Positions 1-6,960 of a stretch of 32,989 nucleotides of DNA are shown one piece after another. The notes beneath the pieces are model-generated. The model did no database searches. It was not told where the DNA came from and saw only the letters and a list, made by a program, of their open reading frames with translations. The DNA comes from CAKOTZ01 sp964489885 (GTDB lineage: Bacteria; Bacillota; Clostridia; TANB77; CAG-508): the NCBI GenBank assembly GCA_964489885.1, contig CAZAZX010000013.1, forward strand, positions 1-32,989, read 5' to 3'. Made by a program: the position numbers and the translations under genes. The first letter of the stretch is position 1. Every line of letters begins with the position of its first letter.

Positions 1-24
1 AAGATGCCCCTTATAGGGCAAATC

Positions 25-56
25 AAAACTACCCGTTGGACGGGTAGTTTTTTTTA
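25..56 (+). terminator. Rho-independent terminator of an upstream gene
   Basis: A perfect 7-bp stem (CTACCCG / CGGGTAG) with a 5-nt loop is followed by a run of T. A smaller GCCC/GGGC hairpin lies just before it. It would end a transcript entering from outside the window. Confidence 0.85.
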
Positions 57-108
57 TATAATAAGAACAATTAATTACGTTTTTGTAGTATTAAAGGTGA
101 TGTTATAT

Positions 109-2682
109 ATGTCAGATAGATTAATTGATAATAAAGAATTAATGAAAGAATGGAATCAAGAAAAAAACATTTTATATAATCCAGCTGATTTGACTTCAGG
201 TAGTAGTAAGAAAGTCTGGTGGAAATGTAAAAATGGTCATGAATGGGAAGCTGTAATTCATACTAGGGTTAAAGGTGTCGGATGTCCTTATTGCATGGGT
301 AAAAAAGCAATTCAAGGAGTAAATGATTTTGCAACTTTGTATCCAGAAATGTTAAAAGAATGGGATTATGAAGAAAACGATAAATTAGGTATTAAACCAA
401 ACGAATTATTAGTAGGTTCAATAAAAAAAGTATATTGGATATGTAGCAAAGGTCATAAATATGATAGAAGTATTTATGATAGATTACATGGTCGTGGAAA
501 TTGCCCATATTGTGGAAATAGAAAAGTTTTGCAGGGCTATAATGATTTAGCAACTACCAACCCTGAATTACTAAAAGATTGGGACTATGAAGAAAATGAC
601 AAATTAGGCATTAAACCAAATGAAATTACTAATGGTGGCAAAGAAAAAGTATGGTGGAAATGTGAAAATGGTCATAAATGGAATTCTATTATTAGAAGTA
701 GAATCACAGGAAGTGGTTGCCCATACTGTTCAAATAATCTTGTAAAAAAAGGCTATAATGATATAGCAACTACTAATCCCGAATTATTAGAAGAATGGGA
801 TTATGAAAAAAATGATAAATTAGGTATTTTTCCATTCAATCTAAGTCATGGATCTACAAAATTAGTGTGGTGGAAATGTAAAAAAGGTCATGAATATCAA
901 ATATCAGTAGCACAAAAAACAAATAGAAATGTTAATTGCCCTATTTGTGCTAATCAGCAATTATTAAAAGGCTATAATGATTTTGCAACCAAACACCCAG
1001 AATTATTAAAAGAATGGAACTATGAAAAAAATGATAAGCTTGGTATAAAACCAGATGAAATTATTTTAGGTGGTAAAGTCAAATTTTGGTGGAAATGTGA
1101 AAAAGGTCATGAATGGCAATCTAGTATACCAGCAAGAATAAGAAATGATAAGCTTTATAATCGTTGCCCTATTTGCTCTAGTTATTTAAGAACATCCATA
1201 CCTGAAAAGATTATTTTTTACTATGTTCATAAAAAATTTTCTAAAACTATAGCAAATTATAAACCTGAATGGTTAAAACCAAAAGAAATAGATATTTTTA
1301 TACCAGAGCTAAATGTTGGTATAGAGTATGATGGATACTATTATCATAAAGACATAAAGCATGATATAGAAAAAGATGATTTATGCTCAAAAAACAATGT
1401 GAGAATAATTAGAATTAGAGAAAAGAAATCAAAACCTATTAACTCAAGTGCTATCATATACAATATAAAAATAGATAATAACACAGATTATACATATGTA
1501 GAAGATGCTTTATCTTTCCTAAATAGTTATCTCAACATAGATTTAGACTTTGATATTAGGCGTGATTTAGATGATATTATTAAAATGATTAACTTTATGG
1601 AAAAAGAGAACTGTATATCCAAAACAAATCCAGAGGTTTTACAAGAATGGAATTACGAAAAAAATGATAAACTAGGAATTACTCCAGATAATATAAGTAG
1701 TGGAAGTGCATTAAAAATATGGTGGAAATGTGAAAAAGGTCATAACTATCAAGCTATTGTTTCAAACAAAGTAAATCAACAAACCAAATGTCCATATTGT
1801 GCCAATAAGAAGATTATCATAGGATTTAATGATTTGGCAACAACTAATCCTGAATTATTAGAAGAATGGGACTATGAAAAAAATGATAAGTTAGGAATCA
1901 AACCAGAAAATGTTGTTCTCAATTCAACTAAAATGATTCATTGGAAATGTAAGAATGGTCATGAATGGACAACAACATTAAACAATAGAGCTAGAGGTTC
2001 TAATTGTCCGTACTGCTCTGGAAGATATGCTATAAGTGGAGAGAATGATATTGCTACATTATTTCCAGAATTATTAAAAGAATGGGATTACGAAAAAAAC
2101 GACCAATTAGGAATTAAACCACAGAATGTAAAGAAAAATACAGATAAAAAAGTCTGGTGGAAATGCAAAAAAGGTCATGAATATAAATCTTCAATTGTTA
2201 ATAGAACAAAATCAAAAGGAACTTGTTGCCCATATTGTTCTGGAAATAAAGTTCTTAAAGGATTTAATGATATAGCATCAACAAATCCAGAATTATTGAA
2301 AGAATGGGATTATAGTAAGAATACCATTAAACCTGATGAAGTAACTAAAGGAACTCATAAAAAAATCTGGTGGATTTGTAGTAACAATCATAGCTATGAA
2401 GCTACTATTCCAGCTCGAAGACGTGGTACAGGGTGTCCGTATTGTTCTGGAAACAAGATATTAGTTGGTTTTAATGATTTAGCAACGACGAATCCTGAAT
2501 TATTGGAAAAATGGAATTATGAAAAGAATAATAAATTAGGAATTACGCCTAAATCAATTAGTAAAAGTTATAGTAAAAAAGTTTGGTGGAAATGCAAAAA
2601 TGGTCATGAATATCAAAGACATGTTTATAACGAAAGAAAAGGCAGTGGCAGATGTCCTATTTGCAAAAAATTAAAACTATAA
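109..2682 (+). CDS. Ten-repeat zinc-ribbon protein with an embedded Vsr/DUF559-like nuclease domain
   Basis: The 857-residue protein is almost entirely repeats. Ten units of about 72 residues share the pattern NPELLKEW-(D/N)YEKNDKLGIKP, then WWKCKxGHEW and CPYC, which is the DUF4379 'probable zinc-ribbon' pattern (CxxxH plus CPxC). Five units come before and five after an insert at about residues 360-500. The insert reads IDIFIPE (D395), GIEYDG (E406), YYH (H413) and RIIRIRE, matching PD-(D/E)XK enzymes of the Vsr/DUF559 type. The ATG at 109 is chosen because AAAGGTG lies 8-9 nt upstream; the frame is open further 5' without a better site. No signal peptide or membrane segment is seen. It stands alone between two terminators, next to a mobile element. 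DNA or RNA binding by the ribbons and cleavage by the insert are inferred; the biological role is unknown. Confidence 0.85.
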   Translation: MSDRLIDNKELMKEWNQEKNILYNPADLTSGSSKKVWWKCKNGHEWEAVIHTRVKGVGCPYCMGKKAIQGVNDFATLYPEMLKEWDYEENDKLGIKPNELLVGSIKKVYWICSKGHKYDRSIYDRLHGRGNCPYCGNRKVLQGYNDLATTNPELLKDWDYEENDKLGIKPNEITNGGKEKVWWKCENGHKWNSIIRSRITGSGCPYCSNNLVKKGYNDIATTNPELLEEWDYEKNDKLGIFPFNLSHGSTKLVWWKCKKGHEYQISVAQKTNRNVNCPICANQQLLKGYNDFATKHPELLKEWNYEKNDKLGIKPDEIILGGKVKFWWKCEKGHEWQSSIPARIRNDKLYNRCPICSSYLRTSIPEKIIFYYVHKKFSKTIANYKPEWLKPKEIDIFIPELNVGIEYDGYYYHKDIKHDIEKDDLCSKNNVRIIRIREKKSKPINSSAIIYNIKIDNNTDYTYVEDALSFLNSYLNIDLDFDIRRDLDDIIKMINFMEKENCISKTNPEVLQEWNYEKNDKLGITPDNISSGSALKIWWKCEKGHNYQAIVSNKVNQQTKCPYCANKKIIIGFNDLATTNPELLEEWDYEKNDKLGIKPENVVLNSTKMIHWKCKNGHEWTTTLNNRARGSNCPYCSGRYAISGENDIATLFPELLKEWDYEKNDQLGIKPQNVKKNTDKKVWWKCKKGHEYKSSIVNRTKSKGTCCPYCSGNKVLKGFNDIASTNPELLKEWDYSKNTIKPDEVTKGTHKKIWWICSNNHSYEATIPARRRGTGCPYCSGNKILVGFNDLATTNPELLEKWNYEKNNKLGITPKSISKSYSKKVWWKCKNGHEYQRHVYNERKGSGRCPICKKLKL

Positions 2683-2688
2683 TTCAGT

Positions 2689-2728
2689 TATAGAGTGGTT
2701 TATAAAATATCACTCTATATTTTCTTCT
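2689..2728 (+). terminator. Terminator of the zinc-ribbon nuclease gene
   Basis: An 8-bp perfect stem (ATAGAGTG / CACTCTAT) with a T-rich tail begins just after the stop codon. Confidence 0.75.
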
Positions 2729-2775
2729 TAAATACTTGATTTTTATAAAATAATTTGGTAATATATTTATAACTT

Positions 2776-2795
2776 GAATGACTATTTAGTCATTC
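2776..2795. repeat. Perfect 9-bp palindrome left of the mobile element
   Basis: GAATGACTA and TAGTCATTC are separated by two bases. It lies in the 383-nt stretch without a gene between the zinc-ribbon gene and the replication initiator. That stretch otherwise holds a terminator-like hairpin and the GTTAGGAA repeats. A protein-binding site or element end is possible; nothing decides it. Confidence 0.5.
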
Positions 2796-2897
2796 GTCAA
2801 GAGAGCTAACGAGTTGTAAATGTCTACGTCGTTGGCACCAAAAATAATGAATTTTTAAGAGATTTCAATAGAACTCATAAAAATTCTAAAGTGGTTC

Positions 2898-2945
2898 AAA
2901 CCTAGTATTCAAAGTAATTTGAGTACTAGGTTTTCTTTTTTCTAA
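2898..2945 (+). terminator. Terminator-like hairpin with an AACCTAGTA stem
   Basis: The stem CCTAGTA / TACTAGG is flanked by AA and TTTTCTTTTT. The loop carries TATTCAAAGTAATTTGAG (2906-2923), which recurs in inverted orientation with one mismatch at 14844-14861 beyond the integrase. No gene directly upstream explains it. It may terminate a small RNA or be part of the element end. A similar CCTAGTT hairpin lies at 5980. Confidence 0.6.
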
Positions 2946-2979
2946 AGTTCTAACAAGTTCCGATAATATGTGCAAAAAT

Positions 2980-3000
2980 GTTAGGAAACGATGTTAGGAA
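2980..3000 (+). repeat. Two direct GTTAGGAA motifs at the left edge of the IME
   Basis: GTTAGGAA occurs at 2980-2987 and 2993-3000, 13 bp apart and about 65 bp upstream of the replication initiator. The same octamer forms an inverted pair just past the integrase. Candidate roles are integrase or Xis arm sites, or iteron-like sites for the initiator. Confidence 0.55.
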
Positions 3001-3065
3001 AAATTTTATTCAAATAATTGATATTACTTACTTTCATAAAATTCATAGCTTGGAAAGGAAAAGTT

Positions 3066-3599
3066 ATGGAATTTATACCTTATTGTGCTGAAGAATCATT
3101 CCAATTTTCTTTCTACCAAATACCAAAAGAATTATTTACAAATAAATATTATAAAGGAAAATTAAGTTTAGAAGCAATCGTTCTGTATAGTTTATTACTT
3201 GATAGATTGTCACTTTCTCTCAAAAATAAATGGAAAGATGAAAATGGACTTGTATATATAATTCTTACTAGAAAAGAAGCCCAAGAAAAACTTAATATTT
3301 CAGATAAAACAGCAACCAAAGCTTTTAAACAATTAAGAGAACTAAAACTAATTAATGAAAAAAGGCTTGCTAAAGGAAAGACTTATAAAATATATGTTGG
3401 AAAGATAAATCGTAAAAGTTACGATTCAAGTATCGGAAATTTTACGACTGAACTATCGGAAAAATTACGATTTAATAAGAATAATAATATTTATAATAAA
3501 AATAGTAAGAAGATAATGGCAAATTTTGAGCAAAGAAAATATGATGATTTATCTTGTTTCTATGCTAACAAAAATTGGAGTGAAACCTGTTATAAATAG
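3066..3599 (+). CDS. Replication initiator protein A (RepA_N-type)
   Basis: The N-terminal part (FYQIPKELFTNKYYKGKLSLEAIVLYSLLLDR) followed by a winged-helix stretch (EAQEKLNISDKTATKAFKQL, then RELKLINEKR) matches the RepA_N initiator domain found on Firmicutes plasmids and integrative elements. The start at 3066 is preceded by GGAAAGGAAAAG; the open frame continues 48 nt upstream without a better site. At 177 residues it is shorter than plasmid RepA proteins. The C-terminus is a low-complexity Asn/Lys stretch, as is common in the element-borne versions. It is the first gene of the IME and may support replication of the excised circle. GTTAGGAA repeats lie just upstream. Stop is TAG. Confidence 0.8.
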   Translation: MEFIPYCAEESFQFSFYQIPKELFTNKYYKGKLSLEAIVLYSLLLDRLSLSLKNKWKDENGLVYIILTRKEAQEKLNISDKTATKAFKQLRELKLINEKRLAKGKTYKIYVGKINRKSYDSSIGNFTTELSEKLRFNKNNNIYNKNSKKIMANFEQRKYDDLSCFYANKNWSETCYK

Positions 3600-3634
3600 A
3601 ATAAATGGAGGATTTATAAGATGATGAGATATTA

Positions 3635-3781
3635 GTGTTAAATAAAACAGAAAGTAAGATGTTACAAAAATTAATGCAAATTGGGTTAAAAATTGATGAA
3701 ATAGAAAAATATTATATTTTCTTTTCAGGTGGTAAACAGGCATATTTTTATTTCAAAAAGCTTGGAATATTAAAAGAATAA
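3635..3781 (+). CDS. Small hypothetical protein, start region probably damaged
   Basis: The frame encodes about 48 residues from GTG (VLNKTESKMLQKLMQIGLK and so on to YFKKLGILKE). A strong GGAGG at 3607 is positioned for ATG 3621, but that frame stops after four codons (MMRY). The codons before the GTG (DDEIL) continue the longer frame without any start codon. The simplest reading is a small gene whose start was shifted by an indel near 3621-3630. No family was recognised. It lies between the replication initiator and the oriT region, where small accessory genes are usual. Confidence 0.4.
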   Translation: MLNKTESKMLQKLMQIGLKIDEIEKYYIFFSGGKQAYFYFKKLGILKE

Positions 3782-3803
3782 CTAACAATATATGGAATTT
3801 TGT

Positions 3804-4001
3804 GCGTGAGTACTCCTTGAAAATCTTGAATATGCAAGCAACGTATTTGTACTCACGCCACAAACACAGGCAAGAAAACGGACTAACAAATTCTATGCAT
3901 TATAAATGCTAGAATTTGTAACGTTCGCATATTTATCTACACGAAAAGTTTTACTCGCTTCGCTCATAACTTTTCTAGTATATAAAAATGGGACAAGTCC
4001 C
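3804..4001 (+). other. oriT: Candidate origin of transfer (oriT): four consecutive inverted repeats
   Basis: Immediately upstream of mobC lie four inverted repeats. They are GCGTGAGTAC / GTACTCACGC (3804-3813, 3849-3858), ACAAATTCTA / TAGAATTTGT (3886-3895, 3910-3919), GAAAAGTT / AACTTTTC (3943-3950, 3968-3975) and GGGAC-AA-GTCCC (3990-4001). There is no coding gene here. Position upstream of the relaxosome genes and density of perfect repeats are what is expected of an oriT; no nic sequence was recognised by name. Confidence 0.6.
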
Positions 4002-4041
4002 AAACCCTAATTCGCAATTAAAAAAAATGGAGATGAAAAAA

Positions 4042-4443
4042 ATGAGAAGTCGAAATATAAAAGTGAATGTATTTTTAAATTCAGAAGAGAAAAAAATTTT
4101 TGAAGAGAAAGCAAAAAAATCTGGATTAAACAAATCAGAATTTTTTAGGCAGATTATTTTAGACTACCAACTGAAAGAACAACCAGATGAAAGATTTTAT
4201 GAAATACTATTTCAATTAAGAGGAATGGCAACTAATTTAAATCAAATGACAAGAGTTTATAATAGAAATAAAGGATATGCTAAAGATTATAAATTTGGAA
4301 CATTGTTAAAAGAAATACAAGACTTAGTTTTAGCACTGCAAGAAGTATATATTATTCCTCAAAAGGTAGGTGGAATTTATGGCAACAACAAAACTATGGA
4401 AGTTCAAGAGCAGACTTGGAGCAATAATAGAATATGCAATTAA
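4042..4443 (+). CDS. mobC: MobC-like relaxosome accessory protein
   Basis: A 133-residue basic protein. The N-terminal ribbon-helix-helix (MRSRNIKVNVFLNSEEKKIF, EEKAKKSGLNKSEFFRQIIL) is followed by the MobC signature region (LRGMATNLNQMTRVYNR). MobC proteins bind oriT and help the relaxase open the DNA. The start at 4042 fits GGAG at 4029-4032; ATGs at 4027 and 4033 in the same frame are possible alternatives. Its end overlaps the relaxase start by 65 bp in another frame, so the two are translationally linked. The candidate oriT lies directly upstream. Confidence 0.8.
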   Translation: MRSRNIKVNVFLNSEEKKIFEEKAKKSGLNKSEFFRQIILDYQLKEQPDERFYEILFQLRGMATNLNQMTRVYNRNKGYAKDYKFGTLLKEIQDLVLALQEVYIIPQKVGGIYGNNKTMEVQEQTWSNNRICN

Positions 4444-5653
4444 CGGAGAAAAAACAGAAAATAAATTGTATGTATCAGGTATCAATTGTATGCCTGATAC
4501 AGCATATCAAGAAATGACAAATACCAAAAAGCAGTTTTTTAAAACAGGTGGAATAGAATGTTTTCATGGGTATCAATCATTTGCAACTGGAGAAGTTACA
4601 CCAAAACAAGCACATGAGATTGGATTAAAACTAGCTGAAGAACTTTGGGGAGACAGATTTCAAGTAGTAGTATCAACACATATTAATACAGATAATATTC
4701 ATTCTCATTTTATAGTAAACTCTGTTTCGTTTGTAGATGGAAAAAGATTTTGTAATACTAAGAAAGATTACGCATTAATGCGAAAAACATCTGATAGAAT
4801 ATGTGCAGAATATGGATTAAGTGTGCTAAAACAAGAAGAAAAATATAATAAATATGCAACAAGTAGCTTGTATAAAGAATTAATGAGAGATTCAATTGAT
4901 TATGCAATAGCAAATGCAAAAGATTATGATGAGTTTATTAAAATACTTGGAGATTTAGATTATATTGTAACAAATAGAAAAGATACTTTATCTGTTAGAC
5001 GAGAGCCATATAAAAGAAATACTAGAATTGAAAGACAATTTGGAAATAATTATTCTAAAGAGAATATTTGTAAAAGAATTTTAGAAACACAACCTCAATA
5101 TCCATACTTGCCAGATCCATATTTGATTTATAATCGTAGTTTTAATAATTATAATAATTTTAAAGAAAAAAGTTATTACAAAAAAGGCTCTATAATGTAT
5201 TTAATATTTTATTATGAGAAATTATTCAAGATAGATACAAAAAGTGTCTTAAAATTGAATTACACGAAAATGACACCAGAATTAATAAGAGAGATAAAGA
5301 AATTAGATGAATATTCTAATCAAGCTAAATTTTTAGTAAAATATAATATTGATACAGATTTGCAATTAGCAAATTTTGAAAAAGATGTTTATAAGAAATT
5401 AGCTCCTTTACAGAGTGAACGAGAAAATCTATGGAAAAAGCATAAACGAGCAAAAACTGGTGATGAAAAAACTAAAATAGAGGAAAAAATTGTTGCTATT
5501 TCTAAAAAGATTACTCCCATATCACATGATTTACAGATTTGTAAGAGTATTCAGGCTAGAATGAAAAAAATAAAGCAATATGAGCTACATCAGAAATTGC
5601 TACAAGAGAAAGAGGTGGCACAAAAGGAGAAAAAGAAGGAAAGAAATAGATGA
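4379..5653 (+). CDS. MobA/VirD2-family relaxase (MOBP type)
   Basis: The 424-residue protein would nick oriT and pilot the transferred strand. The three-histidine metal site reads HINTDNIHSHF (H101, H108, H110). The N-terminal IIEYAINGEKT resembles the (D/E)YxxNPEKT block of these relaxases, making Y19 the likely catalytic tyrosine. Residues 340-424 are a Lys/Glu-rich, coiled-coil-like tail. The ATG at 4379 has AGGTGG 5 nt upstream; a GTG at 4370 in frame is less likely. No helicase or primase domain is attached. With mobC it forms the mobilization operon of the element. Confidence 0.9.
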   Translation: MATTKLWKFKSRLGAIIEYAINGEKTENKLYVSGINCMPDTAYQEMTNTKKQFFKTGGIECFHGYQSFATGEVTPKQAHEIGLKLAEELWGDRFQVVVSTHINTDNIHSHFIVNSVSFVDGKRFCNTKKDYALMRKTSDRICAEYGLSVLKQEEKYNKYATSSLYKELMRDSIDYAIANAKDYDEFIKILGDLDYIVTNRKDTLSVRREPYKRNTRIERQFGNNYSKENICKRILETQPQYPYLPDPYLIYNRSFNNYNNFKEKSYYKKGSIMYLIFYYEKLFKIDTKSVLKLNYTKMTPELIREIKKLDEYSNQAKFLVKYNIDTDLQLANFEKDVYKKLAPLQSERENLWKKHKRAKTGDEKTKIEEKIVAISKKITPISHDLQICKSIQARMKKIKQYELHQKLLQEKEVAQKEKKKERNR

Positions 5654-5668
5654 AGATAAAATTTGTAT

Positions 5669-5709
5669 AATAATTCACTTTATTTTATGATATAATAAAG
5701 TGAATTATT
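5669..5709. promoter_or_regulatory. Perfect 16-bp inverted repeat upstream of a small gene
   Basis: AATAATTCACTTTATT and its exact reverse complement are separated by 9 bases (5685-5693). The right arm begins inside TATAATAAAG (TATAAT at 5691-5696). There is no T-tract after the second arm. An operator over a promoter is more likely than a terminator, but relaxase transcripts could also end here. Confidence 0.55.
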
Positions 5710-5727
5710 ACAAAGGAGGTGGCTTTA

Positions 5728-5928
5728 ATGTATCAGTATTATTATTATTTTAAAATATACAACACATATAATGATACAGAATTTATTAACAATATATTTA
5801 ATGGAACAATTTCTGCAACAGGATTTTTCAGTGGAATAATTAATCTTTCAATTAGTTATTCAAATAGGATTAATCCATTGAATAAAGAAATCTACAAAGC
5901 ATTAGTATCACGTTGTATTAAGAATTAA
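5728..5928 (+). CDS. Small protein of unknown function (66 aa)
   Basis: The frame starts at ATG 5728 behind a very strong AAAGGAGGTGG. It encodes 66 residues: an aromatic-rich start (MYQYYYYFKIYNTYNDTEF), a hydrophobic middle (FFSGIINLSISY) and a basic end. No family was recognised. It follows the relaxase and the perfect palindrome, and ends before a bidirectional hairpin that separates it from the convergent HNH gene. The strong ribosome site and upstream promoter elements support a real gene. Confidence 0.6.
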   Translation: MYQYYYYFKIYNTYNDTEFINNIFNGTISATGFFSGIINLSISYSNRINPLNKEIYKALVSRCIKN

Positions 5929-5979
5929 AATATAATATAATATGTAAAGGGTGTAAAGGTATGAAAAGGTTTATAAAAT

Positions 5980-6015
5980 ACCTAGTTGTGAATTAGATTC
6001 AAACTAGGTTTTCAT
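5980..6015. terminator. Terminator between convergent genes
   Basis: The stem CCTAGTT / AACTAGG has AAATA on one side and TTTTCATTTT on the other, so it can act in both directions. It lies between the small + strand gene and the end of the HNH gene on the - strand. Confidence 0.65.
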
Positions 6016-6047
6016 TTTAATTAACATTCAAAAATTTTGTAATAAGA

Positions 6048-6881
6048 TTATTCTATATTTTTGATGCCTTGATAATTAAAGTTAATTGAGTACTTAAAAC
6101 AGCCTTTATTCTCAGGCGATAGGTCAACAATATTTATATGACTTTTTTTGTTATTTTTGGTTTCAAAGTCAAATACAGTTATTTCAACATCTTTGAGAAA
6201 TTTATCTTCATTCAAAAATGGTATAATAACTTGATAAAATATATTATTCGATTGTAACACCATCTGACAATATGGAACGTTAGTAATTCCTTTTTTTCTT
6301 ATAAATAAAAAGATATTAAACATTTGAGAAATATTAGGTACAATACTAAAAATGATACTTGTATATAATTTATTTAATTCTATCCTTTCTCCTACTTTTA
6401 ACCAATTTACATTATTAAATTTATTAAAATATTCTTTTGGCAAACAGTTTAATGCTATTCGAACTAATGCCTTATAGGCATTAATCGGTATAAATTTTTC
6501 TGTTTTTAAATTAAAACAGAGTTTCTTATGTTTTGTGTCAAAAGTTACCATGTTATTATTTTGAACATATAATGTCCCATTTGAAAATTTTGCTTTGTTT
6601 TTTCCTTCTTTATATGTTGGAATTTTATTTTTTCCTTTAACACGAGTAAAAGTTCTAATAGAAGCAGTAAATTTTCCTAAATCAGATTCAATAGTTTCTC
6701 CATAGTAATGATTGCAAGTATCGCATTCATTTTTAGTTAATATTGCAGTATTACCTAATAATTGTGGTATTGCATGACATTTGTCACTAAATTTTTCTTC
6801 ATTCTTGTTTTTTCCACAAAATCTACAAGTGTCATTTTTATCATCTATTTTAATATTGTTATCACATGTAAAATTTGTCAT
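6048..6881 (-). CDS. HNH endonuclease-like protein
   Basis: A 277-residue protein. The N-terminal CRFCG (C19, C22), DKCHAIPQLLGN (H36) and CDTCNHYYG (C53, C56, N57) match HNH_5-type nucleases, which hold zinc by two CxxC pairs. The remaining 200 residues are not recognised. It lies 79 nt after the type IIL-like methyltransferase gene on the same strand, so it is probably co-transcribed and a restriction or defence partner. No Shine-Dalgarno precedes this ATG. The frame stays open about 65 nt further upstream (to about 6947) with no ATG, GTG or TTG, so the true start may be non-canonical. Confidence 0.75.
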   Translation of the reverse strand: MTNFTCDNNIKIDDKNDTCRFCGKNKNEEKFSDKCHAIPQLLGNTAILTKNECDTCNHYYGETIESDLGKFTASIRTFTRVKGKNKIPTYKEGKNKAKFSNGTLYVQNNNMVTFDTKHKKLCFNLKTEKFIPINAYKALVRIALNCLPKEYFNKFNNVNWLKVGERIELNKLYTSIIFSIVPNISQMFNIFLFIRKKGITNVPYCQMVLQSNNIFYQVIIPFLNEDKFLKDVEITVFDFETKNNKKSHINIVDLSPENKGCFKYSINFNYQGIKNIE

Positions 6882-6960
6882 TACTAAATTATAATTATTT
6901 TTAAAATAATCAATAGCATTTTCATTATTATAATTAATATTTATATTCTATCACTTCTTT

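Noticed and set aside
2980..3000. CRISPR-like array from the repeated GTTAGGAA and nearby AT-rich repeats
   Set aside because: Units are 8 bp, spacing is irregular and only two direct copies occur; no repeat-spacer pattern or cas gene exists anywhere in the window.
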